Assembly: GCA_003952965.2 (NCBI GenBank)
Contig: CM025854.1
Location: forward strand, 14,869,572 to 14,933,571
Length of the DNA stretch: 64,000 bases
Origin: Morella rubra
Lineage: Eukaryota > Streptophyta > Magnoliopsida > Fagales > Myricaceae
Direction of reading: 5' to 3'
Of this stretch, positions 46,803 through 59,521 are shown one piece after another (position 1 is the stretch's first letter; each line of letters begins with the position of its first letter). Both the position numbers and the translations under genes were made by a program. The notes beneath the pieces were generated by a model. It worked only from the letters and a program-made list of their open reading frames with translations. It was not told the origin of the DNA and did no database searches.

Positions 46803-48469
46803 TTATCTGATCTGGAAATGCTTGTAAGTGGAGTTCTCGTGAATGGATATCTGAATTCTTCCCCTATCATCGACCTGCCCACAAGCAATATCCTTCAACT
46901 GAGTACCTGCTCCTTTGCGGCTTGAGCCTTCTGCATGGGACTCCGCAGAGTTCTTCCTTCGCCGTTCATTATGCCCAGCCAAACGCCTGCGGCAACTTCT
47001 CTTGGTGTCATCAAATTCTGATAGCTCATGAAATCTGCACCAAGACAATCCCAGTTATAACATATAATTGAATCAGTACAGAAAAGAAAAGAAAATCTCT
47101 TGGTATGGGCCTAAATGCTCTTAGATATAGGAAGAGAGAGGCAGCTTATCCCATAATTGCACCGGAATTAGGATATAATAGCATTTTTCATTGTGTGCTG
47201 TGTGCAGGTGAAAGAGAGGGTGGACATTAGATAAAACACAAAACAGGATATTCGATTCTGTCTTTACACAAAAAGTGCTATTCTTATGCAGAAATGCGGG
47301 CATTAATAAACTCTAATGCTTAATATGACCAAAAACACTAGACCATGGAATCATCTTGACATCGAGAACATAAAGACTACAGGAAAAGCATGATTTAATG
47401 ATCATATTTCACGCAGTTTCAAACACTTTTGGAGTTTAAAATAATGTCACATTTCATATCCTGTTGCAATGCATTAGCTTTAGGTCCCATAAGAAAGAGT
47501 AAAATAATATTATTTCTAGATTGAAATGAAAATTTTGCTCCCTTCAATATAAAATTGAAATAGACGTACATACCAGCACCCATATACTCTAAAATTAGAT
47601 ATTTTTGCATGCTTTTATCTACCGATTGTGTAATAGAACTCAGAGAGATCAAAATAGGAAATTTGATAGGAACTGTACCACTCACAACTAAACTAAGTGA
47701 TCAACGAAGGCTCAAGTTCCAAATTTGCTGGGCTTACTCAAAATTGCCTTAAAATGTTAATTCAAAAGTTAGATATAATGGTCCTATGATTCGTACAAAA
47801 CAAACAAACAAAAAGACACGCTGCATTTGGCAGTATGGAATTGGAGCTCTGGAGTTGGAATTGGGATGGTTGCGAGGTCAGTACATGCTATTTTTCCACA
47901 GGCGAGGCCTCCAATTCTGCTTCCAAAATCACCAATTCCACCTTAAGTTTGTGCCACAGAATAGAAATATGGGTAGCAGAGAGCAGTCAACTACAATTCT
48001 AACCCAACTCCTCAAGAGTCACCCAGTTGGGTAACAGTAAGCCGACCCATAAAGGAATTGACTAACAACAAAGACAGGACACTGTGAATTCACCATAACA
48101 TCAAAACTGAAAATGCCATAAAAACCCAAAACTGAACCTCCCCAACCTGCTACATTGCTGACAAAACCTTTGCCTAATCCCGCCCACAAGCACAACCTGA
48201 GCCTTAGCATGATGCTCACACACCTTATGCCTCCTGTGGTACTGCTTAGCGTCAGCCAGATCAGCCGTGCACTTCTCGGCCTGACAACACCTCAGCCCGC
48301 TTCCACCTTTCCTTCCGAGCCCACCACCGCCAACCACCCCCCCTTTCTTCCTCTTCTCCTCCTCCACACCCTCCAATTCCTCATCAGACTCGTCCACCGC
48401 CTCCTGCTTCACCACCCTCTGCTGCTTCTCCATCTTCTGGCAATTCCCATCAACCTTTCCCGTATTCAT
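46803..48469 (-). CDS. SPL: SPL3-like SBP-box transcription factor, 184 aa
   Basis: A plant-specific DNA-binding factor that promotes phase change and flowering in its family. Two exons on the minus strand, 48469-48147 and 47034-46803, join in frame (AG|A at an Arg codon) to 184 residues. The intron lies at the conserved position within the SBP domain. The SBP domain (61-136) has all zinc ligands: C62, C67, C84 and H87 for the first site, and C103, C106, H110 and C122 for the second. The bipartite nuclear signal [17 protein letters not shown] spans 119-135. The N-terminus is acidic (residues 22-39), then Gly/Lys-rich. The short length and the 3'UTR miR156 site place it with SPL3/4/5 rather than the long SPLs. 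The ATG at 48469 opens the only frame leading into the domain. Confidence 0.95.
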
Positions 48470-50786
48470 GGTCCAAGAGAAATGTCAAAGAAGAAAGGTA
48501 CGAAGTTGGAAAGTTGGAAGAAGGTATTAATCAGTTGGGGTGCGGGGTGGGACTGAATTATAGTTGGATAGGAAAGGAGAAAGGTGACAAAGAGTGGTTG
48601 TGAGCGAGGGAATAAGGACCACACGGGCGTCGTACTGATGGTGGAGCTACATGTTTTCTTTTTCTTTTTCTTTTTCTCCTGAGTTGCTGTTGTTGTTGCT
48701 GGGTCGGGCTGTCAGAATGCTTGTTTGGTCGTACATGGGGGAGGTGGTGACGAGAGAATGTCAAAAGCAGACACACGCACCCTCGTACACCCACGTAGCC
48801 ACGCTCTGCTTCTTTTCCGCCATCTGCGCCCTTTTTTCTTCTTTTTCTCTGTGCGTTCACACTACTCTCTTTACACCCGGGCTGTGACACTGAGAGAGTC
48901 TCCGCGTGAGTGGTGGTCCCCACATCTGGTTAAAGCGAAGTCTCTGCGTGTGCGCGTGTGTGTGGTAGGGAAGACTGAAGAGGACTGGTGGCGGAAAAAG
49001 CTTGGGGGTGTACTGAAGGGTCTGCGGTTTAGTGAGTTGGAAGCAGGAGATTGGTGGTTACGAGTTCAGTTTGACTTTTGGTAGAGGTTGCCCAATAGAA
49101 AATCGAAACGTTTGCGGGTTCATTGACGTTGATGCTGGTGAGATGTTGATAGGGGAGGTTGGCTCTGTCCTGTAAGCGCTGTGTAATGGGTGTGGTACGA
49201 TTCCCATTTACAGTGGTTGAGTGGTAGGGACGGCAGTTTGTGGGCGACCCAGTGAGCATCCGGCCCGGAACGGTACGGGAGAGAGTTTCAAGTAATTTTT
49301 CTTTTTTTCTTTTTTGTGGTTTCAAGGCATTTGGGGAGAAAAGTCAAATTCATTCCGGGATGCTCGTTTAGTCGTCTAAAATAATTCACGGGAGTGATAC
49401 GCCAAGTAATTTTTAAGGCTCACGAAATCTCAAACTGCTCCTCAGCATAATTTTCTTCAAGTAGTTTTGTGGAATATTATTGTACTAATGCAACATTTTC
49501 TTATCATACACCTGCACTAAACAGCAAAGTCATACGTAGATGTCTGACATTGATTATACCATAAGGAACTTACCATCCAGATATAAACGTCAATTGACAA
49601 AAAGAACTATATTTTCATAATAATATTCTGTATGGATTACTTTAGAACGAAAAATATTCGAGGAACAATTTGACATTACAAAATACTTTAGAGATCAATA
49701 GAGTAATTAAGCCTACTTTTAAAATTTCTCATATGAGTGAGATTAATCTTACCACTTTAAATTTTTTTGTCAAAAAGGTGAGGCACCTTGATTATCCTCA
49801 ATTAAAATCCTATTCAGATCTTAATTACATAAGCTGATATTGGTTTTAAGAATCGTGCTTCAAAAATTTTAGTTTAATGATCCTATGTTTTGACATGCGT
49901 TCAAATGGAGACAATTTTTTTTTTTATTTAATATGCGAAAGAAGATGTTGATGTGAAGAAATATCAGCTGATGTGGTAAATAGTAAATACGTGTACTCAC
50001 ATGTGTAAATCAAAAATAAAATTTAAAGAAATAATAAAGAGAAAAACCTTTGAAATCCAAACTAAGAAAAAACGACAAAAGGACAGAACTTATTTTTTTA
50101 AGAACAAAACCACATCCACACCTATCCAATCCACCAAAGCTCTAATCACATATACGATTTGACTTCAAAAGGATTAGTTAATTTAGTTTTTGAAAACTCC
50201 TTAAAATTATTATTAAATACAGCTCAACTTGTAAGATCTCAATGTAAAACTTTACCCTTATAAAATTTATCTCTCATCCCTTTTGTTCTCTTACTCCATG
50301 CGAAATTCGTGGTATATCACATTACTTTCCCAATATACGCAGTTGAGGATGAGTTCCCTAAACAACATGTTGGGGGAGAAGGCCAACCATGAGAGCTAGG
50401 GATTCTTCGGGATCATGTTGTGGAGATGGCCTCCTCCCTTGCATGTGGGGACCAGGACGAGATAAATCCTCCCACATACTTAGTGAGAGAGATCGCTTGT
50501 GAAAGGGAGGTCCCCTCTATTGGGTAGAGAGATTATCCTACTCTGAGTGCACATGTTAATGATTTTTTTATAATTTTTTAATGTGTTTCCAAAATTGTTA
50601 TTATTTATTTAATTTCAATTTGAGATTTTATAGGTAGAGTGCGCCTATTTATCCATGTCAATAACTTCAGTGTTTTCCTTTCTATATTAGATGGAACTAG
50701 AAAATTAATTACATCACTAATGAGTAAAAAAAAATACAAAGTGGTTGACAAAGGGTGGTTAAAAATCGACCATACTTAAATAGAAG
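48470..50786. other. SPL upstream region and intergenic
   Basis: The first 800 bases are GC-richer, with CT and GTT repeats, and are likely SPL leader and promoter. Beyond 49400 the sequence is AT-rich. Overlapping frames on both strands (48558-49325) have no recognisable domain. Confidence 0.45.
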
Positions 50787-50792
50787 AACAAA

Positions 50793-51282
50793 TTACAATT
50801 TTCCTCCTCAAATTACCACTTGATTCTCAAAAACTGTAATAAATTTTAACTAGTTACAACTCACCCCACAAACTATGCTTCACGTTGCGATTCCATTTCT
50901 CAACCCTCTAGAGCCGTTATGTCGAACAGTTTTCTTCTCACGTTAATGCACTTGACCTCCTCTTTACCTGAAAAATAAATTTGATCACATCCATTCTAAA
51001 ATAGTCATCTTTTTTAATAAAAGAAAAATCAGCAAACTATATACTATTTCTTGCGTCTACAAATTGTTATAAGCATCGTAGAAGGTTAGAGAAAGCTCAA
51101 ACGAGAGAAATTTTTTGCTTTCACATAAAGAAAAGGTCAAACGAAAATTGTTGAACATAACTGCTCCAACAGGTTGGGAAATGAAATCGCAATGAGAAAT
51201 ATAGTTTAGGGTAAGTTGTAACGAGTTAAAATTTGTAGGGATATTTAAGATTAGGTGGTAGTTTAAGGGGGAGAATTGTAAA
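50793..51282. mobile_element. Fold-back element, about 490 bp
   Basis: The left arm TTACAATTTTCCTCCTCAAA and the reverse complement of the right arm TTACAATTCTCCCCCTTAAA start long inverted repeats. Both share 'aaattttaact(a/c)gttacaact' and 'ttgcgatt(c/t)catttc'. No clean TSD was found. The frame at 51057-51401 overlaps it and is not a gene. Confidence 0.7.
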
Positions 51283-51509
51283 AAGGAGAAGCAATGTGAT
51301 GAGGGGAAAAAATCAAAGCTAAAGCAATGTGACGAGGAGAAAAAAAATATTATTTCACTAATGAATTCCTTTTTTTTTAAAGTAAAAATGATAGAAAACA
51401 CAAAAAAAAAAAAAAAAAAACCTCTTCTCTAACACAAATGAAGATATCAATTTTTATATCTTCATGTGCTAGTCATTTAGAACATTAAATGCTTTGGTAT
51501 TATTTATTC

Positions 51510-51861
51510 AGTTCAATTATAACTACAATCTCTGTGGTATTGACTTTTAACACATTAGTTCCTGAGGTATAATTTTGAACGGGACAGTCCTTGTGATTTG
51601 TTTTTTTAGACATACAAGTCTTTTTGTGCATAAAAATTAGCCAACTAATGGAAGCCTGACACGGGTTAGGGTCGAGATATCCATTTTTGAGGTCGGATAG
51701 CGTAACCTGGACCCTATCTCTGTTAGTGGACTAACTTTTGATAGACGAAAGGACCTGTATGTCTAAAAAATGAACCACAAGGACATCCCCATTTAAAGTT
51801 GTACCTCAAGGATTGATGTGTTAAAAGTTGATATCACAAAAACTGTATCAGTAATTAAGCC
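51510..51861. mobile_element. Fold-back Mutator-type element, 352 bp, 8/9 TSD
   Basis: The reverse complement of the right end begins GGCTTAATTACTGATACAG and pairs with the left arm AGTTCAATTATAACTACAAT. Both continue into 'acttttaacacat' and 'ttttagacatacagg'. The flanking 9-mers TATTTATTC (51501-51509) and TATTTAGTC (51862-51870) differ at one base. The GGCTTAATTACT end resembles the GGCTAAATTACT end of the 834-base element at 60485, so they are probably one group. Confidence 0.75.
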
Positions 51862-51870
51862 TATTTAGTC

Positions 51871-52590
51871 CAACATATTCTCTAAATTTCAGAGGATAAT
51901 CATTAAATTCCAACCGTCATTTTCCGTTTTATTTTTTTTAGAGAAAAGGAATTTAACTTCAAAAAACATGTTCTATTAACCATAAGAATTTAGATAAAGA
52001 CCCTTTACAATTTTTTGTTTCAATGTCTATAAGACTCGGACAATGTGTAACCTACAGTATTAAATATGCATTTAACATATGTTGTTTTTGTCTCTCTTTG
52101 AGTTACACAATATACTTTGAATAGAAAATTTTATAGGATAATCCATTATATGGTAAAATTAATGGCATTCAATATTATTGAGTCAAGATATTGATTGGTA
52201 TCCTACTGACGGTCTAAAACAAAAATATTCTTTGACTTAGTCATAGAGGATTGATGATATGTTCTTAACATGACTTTCTCTCTCTGTAGAGAGAAAACCC
52301 TAGCCACACCCATTTATTCCCACCCCTCCAGATCTAGTTGGTTCAGGAAGAGGGAAGGAGCCCCGGCTCCTCCCTCCCTCCTCCTTCTCCTCCTTCCTCT
52401 TTCCCATCTCCTTTCACATTTTCCAACTTCTCTCCTCCCTTGTCTTATTTCTTTCGACCTTGTTTTTGTTTTCTTTGTTCTCCTTTTGCGAGAACGACGA
52501 TGCTAGATCTGGCATCTTTTGTTTCAGCCTTTTTTCTCTTCAATAAAAAATGGTAGGTTTTCTTTTCTTTTCTTAGCTGGCTTTTTTGTA
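51871..52590. other. Spacer with CT-rich leader-like tract
   Basis: AT-rich, then a pyrimidine-rich tract (52330-52450) that follows 'ctctctgtagagagaaaaccctagcc'. It resembles a transposon or gene leader, possibly a LINE 5' fragment, but no coding domain follows. The copia LTR fragment begins at 52591. Confidence 0.3.
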
Positions 52591-53073
52591 AAGGCACAAG
52601 TACACAACAAACAAACCTGCATAAACCTTTCAAGTCTAAAGATATAATAAACTAATTGTGTTGAATACCTTCTCAACATCAATGATCACTTCTGGAAGGT
52701 ATTCATATTTAATCTTGTTGAATGCATATACTCTTACAATGCATCAACTCGTCTATTTAAGGTCACTACCTCAATGACGGAGTTAATCATCTTATTTAAT
52801 AGAGGCACAACGAGTATAAACATATTTGTACATAAATATGTACCTCGGTCTAGAACAACTGTCAAGTGAACAAGGAATTGAGAAGTCATACTCTCCGCCT
52901 TTTGATTCATTAATCATCGCATGACTTTTCTACAATTTCACTTAACAATATAACTATGTAACATCTCATGTTACAACATTATACCCAATAAGTAATAAAT
53001 ACATGTGACAATAAAAATAAATAATTATCTCATAATTATTCTAATAATTGGTTTTGAGGGCATATTTCCAACA
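52591..53073 (-). repeat. 3' LTR of the copia element, truncated (483 bp)
   Basis: It aligns with 57950-58430 of the 5' LTR and 13915-14380 of the solo LTR, including 'aactaattgtgttgaatacc' and 'cataattattctaat(a)'. The 3' two-thirds are missing. Confidence 0.92.
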
Positions 53074-53379
53074 TCTCCTACTTGCACTCAAAACCATTTA
53101 TCTGGGTATCTTATACCTATACAGACTTTAAATATGTCTCAAACATTTTTGAGTCAGCAATTCGGTGAAAAGGGATCCGCAATGTACTAGGTTGACAATA
53201 CACCAACCATCATGACATTACTCTGATTCACCATATCATGTATCTTCTTTCTATGTACTTTGCTTTCAGTGATGGAGTCAGCAGTGGTATTCTACTTACA
53301 ACTCTTGCAACTCCATGCACATTTACCCAATGTATACACACAAGTTCAAAATTGATCAATTATCAATAACAACTAAACT

Positions 53380-54150
53380 TATGCATCTTTAGACGGTTCG
53401 CAAATTCTCAATTATGAACACCAGAAAATAGTGTTTAATACTTCTCAAGTATTTGAGAATATGCTTCACCGCTGTCTAGCTATAGAGCCCATGTCAAATT
53501 ATTATATATTTACAATGCTGACTGCAAGACTAATATCTAGCCTTATCTCTCTCCTATTGGAGAGATGAATACTATACCCAAAGGATAAAATCCTTGGTAT
53601 TTTGTAAATCATTGCCAATATTTGTCAATGTAGTCCCAAAAATTTTTCTCTCGTTTTTCAAACAATTTGGCTCTAAGAACGCAGAACACTTCCAAAGGTC
53701 TTTGACTTGAAAAATATGGTTTGTGAACATCTTTTTCATTGATGACATCGCCCCGACGTCATTCCCATATGTAGCATATTACTGACATAAAGAACTATAA
53801 ACACTGCTAAACTCCCAGTGACTTCTTGTCAATACAAGGTTCATCCATATTTCATGAGAAATCAAACGATTTAATCATCTCATCTAAATGGATTCTCAGC
53901 TAACGCTCCTAAGTTCTAAACTCATTAGTAGGTTCAGTAACATCTCTTTTCTATTGATCTCATCTGCCTTAACTATTGGCTTAGCTGACTATGTCATCAA
54001 GAACTGTCACGCTTTCAATTTCATTTAGGCCATACTCCTTTTAAAATATAATTTTCCTTCTAATAATCACCTTTCGTTCACTTGGGTTTATAAAAAAATA
54101 CCCAACAAACCATTTTTGGATAACCTACAAATAATTTTTGATTTCAGCTT
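53380..54150 (-). pseudogene. Copia pol remnants (integrase end to reverse transcriptase/RNase H)
   Basis: Scattered minus-strand matches with many stops. Near 54080-54010 is a block like the 'GYxxYNPxExKVxxSRxxxF' end of integrase. A block at about 53710-53580 (SSMKKMFTNH, then LEPNCLKNERKIF) is of weak identity. At about 53490-53390 is TAVKHILKYLRSIKHYFLVF, the well-conserved 'xAVKxILKYLxxTKxxxLxY' of copia reverse transcriptase/RNase H. The catalytic YVDD block was not found, so part of the RT is deleted. Confidence 0.7.
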
Positions 54151-54789
54151 CTTCATATCAAATTCTTTGATGCGAGCTAGATATCACCGCATATTCTCAA
54201 ATGATCCAAACTTGGTTTCACTAGTCCATGATTCATAAGAAGTTTTAGGTATAGATTTAGTAGATATTCTGTTTAGAATATAAACAGCTGCCTCCACGGC
54301 GAAAAAACCCTAAAAGTATATAGGTAATACATCTATGCTTATCTCCACTGAACAATATCATATAAAGTTCAGTTTTTGTTTTATCCATTCATAGAGTCCA
54401 CAATTCACTTTTTCAAAACATAGACTATCAATAACACTAGAGTTAATAGAAAAACAATCTTTCAAATAACAAATGTCAAAACAAAAACAAGAGTTTTGAA
54501 ACGGGAAACTAAATTTCCAATAGTTCTGGAACATAAACAATCTTTCAAATTTACAACTTCAGACTTTCATGAACTCGAATGAAAAAGCTTTAATGGAGGT
54601 CACTGCAACACTTGCACTCGTCTCCATCAGTTTCCTCATCACCTTGTTTTTGGGTTTCCTTAAACCCCTACAATTATATTGCATAAGTGAGAGCTGTGTC
54701 AAAATTGACACACTTGAAATTCAATGGCACTCCATCAAATCAATTTTAATTGATAAGCATACCTTCAGAAGGATCATTTTTCTTCAGTG

Positions 54790-55612
54790 AAGCTAGATAT
54801 GCTAGGAAATTCCTTTTCCAGTGACCTGGCTTGCCATAGTGGAAACAATTTCCATTATCTTTCTTCTCTGAGTCGCTTGTGTCTTATTTCTTAGATTGAG
54901 ACACTTTCTTCATTTTGAACTTCTTCCCTTTGGGCTTAAGTTCATGGTTGGTTGACTTGTCCATCACCATTAGAGAATCTTTCTCTTGTATGATAAGTTC
55001 CTCAGCTGCTTGCAACATATTGAGCAGCTCTGACAAAGTCACTGCCATCTTGTTCATATTATAGTTTAATATGAACTGGTTGAATGATTCAGGCAAAGAT
55101 GCCAATATCGCTCCAACCTTTGTCTCACCATCCATTTCTGCACCTAGTGTCTCTAGTTCAGTGATGAATGATATCATCTTCAGCACATGATCTCGAACTG
55201 GAGCACCCTCCACCATTTTGGTGGTCATCAGCAGTTTCATAACCTGCTGGCGTGTAGACCGACTTTGCTCTCCAAATAACTCTTGGAGATATGAAAACAT
55301 ATATTTTGCAGTAACTAGGCCTTCACACTGCTTCTATAATATATTGGTCATCGAGGCCAACATATAACATCGAGCTAGTTCGTCTGCCTTATGCCACTTA
55401 TCATAAGCAGCTCTTTGCTCTTGCGTGGCATCAACTAAAGCAAGCTGATGGATCTCATCCTTTAGGATATGAGCAATTTTTTCAACTGTGAATACTATCA
55501 TGAGATTCTTCTTCCAATTAAGGAAGTTTGGCCCAGTTAACTTGTTCTCATCCAAAATTCTAGACAATAAGTTCGACATAATAAATCTGCACATATCAAG
55601 AAAGAAAATCAC
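54790..55612 (-). pseudogene. Copia gag (UBN2-type) with zinc knuckle
   Basis: The minus strand encodes LTGPNFLNWKKNLMIVFTVEK (the LxGxNYxxWxxxL start of copia gag), LVDATQEQRAAYDKWHKADE and LARCYMLASM. After a stop near 55335 it continues with EQSRSTRQQVMKLLMTTKMV, GDHVLKMI-like sequence, EMDGETKVGAILASLPESF and TLSELLNMLQAAEE. Near 54850-54800 is a CFHYGKPGH zinc-knuckle start. The order matches plant copia gag throughout. The frame is broken at 55335 and near 54884. Confidence 0.88.
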
Positions 55613-57183
55613 ATGTATATAAAATTTCCATCAGTATAGGGTTTTGAATAACTAATGGTATCTCCCACTGAATCATAGCAACTAAAGAAAATACAGAATA
55701 TACCATTTATATTTAGCATTTGCAGTGGGTATTAAGAACTTCTATTTTATGTAAAAATGATCCTATTTTAGTAATCATGCAACAACTTGTAAAAGCGAAT
55801 AACAACTATTCATCATGATCCATCTCATGTTGTATACTATGTGTATACAAATATTCATGACTCTTGATTTTCTTTTGGCCACCAACATAAACACAATCTT
55901 CACTATTTTAGTGGACGTATTTATTTGGTTAAGTGCAACCATCATCTAAGTGAATGTAATTTTGTAATGAGTCGGCATTGCTATTTTAGTCAACACCCCC
56001 ACCACTCAGACATTCACACTTATCTTCACAAGAAGTACATGAAACAAATTATAAAATCAATAAACGGTCTTGACTATTTTAGTTTTAACCAACATCAATC
56101 AAATAAAATTCCCACATACCAATAATGGAAGGCCATAGGATTGATTTTTTTGTAAAATAATCTCATTTAACACTTATTTTAAATCTGTTAAATTTTTTTT
56201 TTCAACCGGTCAAATCGGGTGGGTCAAACGGTTCTGCCCAGTAAAACTAGGTTACCGTTTACCCATGGGTCCAGGTCCAACCTAGACCTCTAACCCTAAC
56301 GGGTCAGGCGCTAGATCTGGGTCCAACTTGGTCCAGCTGCCCCTTAAGGGCCGGACCCTATTGGGTCACACCTATGGTGGTCATGGGTGGCCGTGGGTGG
56401 CTAAAACAACCACCCCGTGTACCCATTTGGGTACATGGCTGTAGTGGCAGCCAGTGGTCACCAGGCCACATGGTGCCACTGCTGCTGCCACTTGGGACCA
56501 TACCTGTCCCACCTGGTATGGCCCAAGGTCGAGCGGCGTTGTTGTTGGTGGTAGAGAGGGGGGAGGCCGAAAGAACTTTTCTCTCATTCTCCCTTCTTTT
56601 TCTCTCTTTGTCCAATTTCTCCTAATATTTGTTTCACAAAACAACAATACACAGATTCACAATCTCTAACACAAAACAAACGAATGAAAGGAAAACACGA
56701 TTAAACACTTCAATATCAAAACCAACAACAAGAACTCTTTTTCTTAGAGATAAAGTTTTCGTCTCTTTTTGGTTCTCTTGCTTTTCGGGTAAACCAAAAA
56801 TCTTTCTCTGCTATTTTGTTTCTTTGCAAATACAAAGAGAATCAACAAACTTAAACACAAAGAGAAATGATAAACTTGGTCTCCCTTTGTCAAACACCCA
56901 GCACCCACAAAGAGAAAACAAAGTTTCTTTTTTTCCCTTTTCAAAGACGCGTGTAGCAAGAGAAAACAACTAACCCGATACTCAATTTCTCTTAAGAAAT
57001 CCACATGCAAGCTAAAAATCGTATTCTATATGGTACGGATTAATTATTAAACAACAAACATAGTGTTTCTTCACATCAAATCTCATTTGATCGTGAAGAA
57101 CACAAATTTTTCATGCACGTGGGTTTGAGCAAGAACACTAACCTGAGCTGTGAGATTCCACTAAATCTGAGCTCTGATACCAG

Positions 57184-58430
57184 TGTAAGATTGCGTAGTG
57201 AAAAATCTGGAGCGTTGAATTCAAGCAGCCCAAGCATTCTGCCTCCTTCAGATCCACGCACACAGTTCTTCAGAGAGAAGTAGAGAGAGTTTTTAGAGAA
57301 AGAACTATTCTTACGAAAATGACTTATTCTCTCTCAAATAAATTCTGAGCTATTTATAATGGCTTACTCAGAGCTTCTCCTGTACTTATGCATGAGATCT
57401 TTAGGGATCTCAAATCTCAGTTATAGGATCATCATGAAAAACTCTTTTTTATTAACTCCCTTATATTTTGTATTCCAAATTTATGGGTTTCTACAAATTG
57501 TGATCATGTCTTTAACATATCACAATTGACCCCGAGATAGTGAGACTATTTTTCGTGAAATCCTTTTGCTAACAATTATTTGTTTATTTATTTTTCCACC
57601 TATATTCCACATGAGCTAATAGGACCGGAATAATATCACTGATTAAGTCCCTAACATATATAATTCTTAATTCACAATCTGTAACTCGTTGGACTCTTAA
57701 AATGTTTTTAAAAAATTTTACAAATATAATAAATATATATATTAATTTTCAAAAAATATTTTCGCAAAAGTCCACTGGCCAGTGATTTCTTTTCGAGTCC
57801 AACTCTATACAGATATACTGAATATACTATCTCACAAAGAGACTGGTGGATTCCTTGTTGAACATTTACACAAGCTTATTTCACATACAAGACCCAACGT
57901 TGTCTGAAATATTTGACTAAAAAGATCATCACCAAATAACTTAGTCAAGGCACAAGTATAAAACAAACAGACTGCATAAACCTCTCAGGTCTAAGGATAC
58001 AATAAACTAATTGTGTTGAATACCTTCTTAACATCAATGATCACTTCCAAAAGGTATCCATATTTGATCTCGTTTAGTGCATGTACTCTTACAGTGCACC
58101 CACTCGTCTGTTTAAGGTCACTACCTCAATGACAGAGTCATCATCCTATTTAATAGAGGCACAACGAGTGTAGACCTATTTGTACATAAATATGTACCTT
58201 GGTATAGAACAATTGTCAAGTGAACAAGGAACCGAAAAGTCATACTATCCGCCTTTTGATTCATTAATCATTGGCATGACTTTTCTACAATTTCACTTAA
58301 CAATATATAACTGTGTAACATTTTATGTTACAAACATTATACCCAATAAGTATTAAATACATGTGACGATAAAAATAAATAATTATCTCATAATTATTCT
58401 AATAGTTGGTTTTGAAGGCATATTTCCAAC
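57184..58430 (-). repeat. 5' LTR of the copia element, 1247 bp
   Basis: It begins TGTAAGATTG and ends ATTTCCAAC on the plus strand; its outer terminal A is lost. The inner end abuts the tRNA-Met primer site. It is full length compared with the 1217-base solo LTR at 13164. Confidence 0.92.
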
Positions 58431-59455
58431 TGCTTGCCTAATTGGTGTCTCGGTGTGATGCAATAGCACGAGACTGTCTTAGCGGAAGAGAAAGTGGAAT
58501 ACACAACCCTGACTTTAGAGGTTAAACAGAGCATATTATGGGGACACCTCAATCAAACCGGAAAAAGAAAGAGACATGGACTAAGGATCGGGACATTGCA
58601 TTACTACATTGCACATGCATTTCTTCCATTATTGCTCTGATTATGTTAATTGTTTAATGTTGTTTGATTTTGTTTTATTTATGTGCCATAATCCCCTTCC
58701 CCAATCTTATTTAATACTTAAGACTCACCTCTTCCTATTCTTGTACTTGTACATTGTCTAATTAAGACTCACCCTTTCCTTTTCTTGTGCTTATACACTG
58801 TCTAATTATTAACAGATCATGAGGACTCACGAGATCAGATAGACTTTCATCCATGAGACTTAGTTGTAGACTGTCTAGAGGCATAGCACTACATAGATAT
58901 ATAAAGGGGCAAGGATATATATAAGTCTTTTGCATGGTTGGGTAGTCTATTATACTTTGTTGACGGATACGTGGTATGGGAGAATTCATTATATTATCTT
59001 AAAATATTAAGTTTGATACACTTATTCTGTTGATAACGCTTATGTTTGTGAATGTTTGTGTAATGTTGAGCTTAAAACTATCCAAATATATTTTTCTGAT
59101 GTGATAGCTATTTGACTTTGAATAACTATATATGTTTATACTTCATAGATTTTAAAAGAAAAAAAAAAGGACTGTGTGGGCCCAATATTTAATTAACAGT
59201 CCATAGTTTAACTTTTTAGTAAATTAATTTCTTTATTCCAATGAAATTATATTTTAAACTTTTGAAATCTCTCTATATCGCTATATGACTAAACTACTTT
59301 TTCCATTGAATTTTTCACATTAAGTCTAGAAAGGACTTTTTGGTCATTCGAACACCTAGGAGAACATACATGCCGTAACCTTGCATAGTTAGCATTCTAT
59401 TATTATAAAGAGAGCTTAGAGGTAAATACAAGCATGGAGCGTGACAGCTAAGTTC
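58431..59455 (+). repeat. Gypsy-like LTR remnant, related to 2840-3475
   Basis: It shares 'gaggttaaacagagca', 'gacacctc' and 'ccggaaaaagaaag' early on, and a 'gtaaatacaagcatggagcgtgaca' tail at the end, with the repeat at 2840-3475. It contains two copies of 'aagactcacc(t/c)cttcct'. No coding was found. The copia element borders it on the left, where the copia LTR lacks its last base, so the copia element may have inserted into it. Confidence 0.45.
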
Positions 59456-59521
59456 TGTCCATATCTGGTTATTTCCGTCCATATTGTGCATACCTCTTAT
59501 GCACTCCATTGGCTCTCTACT

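Larger units (their letters stand above)
52591..58430 (-). mobile_element. Ty1/copia retrotransposon, degenerate, 5' LTR intact
   Basis: Read on the minus strand. The 5' LTR (58430-57184) is followed after one base by the primer site TGGTATCAGAGC (57182-57171), complementary to initiator Met tRNA. Next come gag (55612-54790), a decayed pol (about 54150-53380), and the polypurine tract GCAAGTAGGAGA (53085-53074). Last is a 3' LTR starting TGTTGGAAATATG at 53073 and truncated at 52591. The middle contains a region (about 55650-57170) without pol homology, including GC-rich frames near 56400, so it has been rearranged. It cannot be autonomous. Confidence 0.92.

Noticed and set aside
48155-48923. 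Plus-strand and shadow frames over the SPL first exon and leader
   Set aside because: The SBP domain on the minus strand, with splice sites and the miR156 site, explains the region.
56358-56647. GC-rich frames on both strands in the copia interior
   Set aside because: They lack similarity to gag or pol, and both strands are equally open, so they are not supported as genes.
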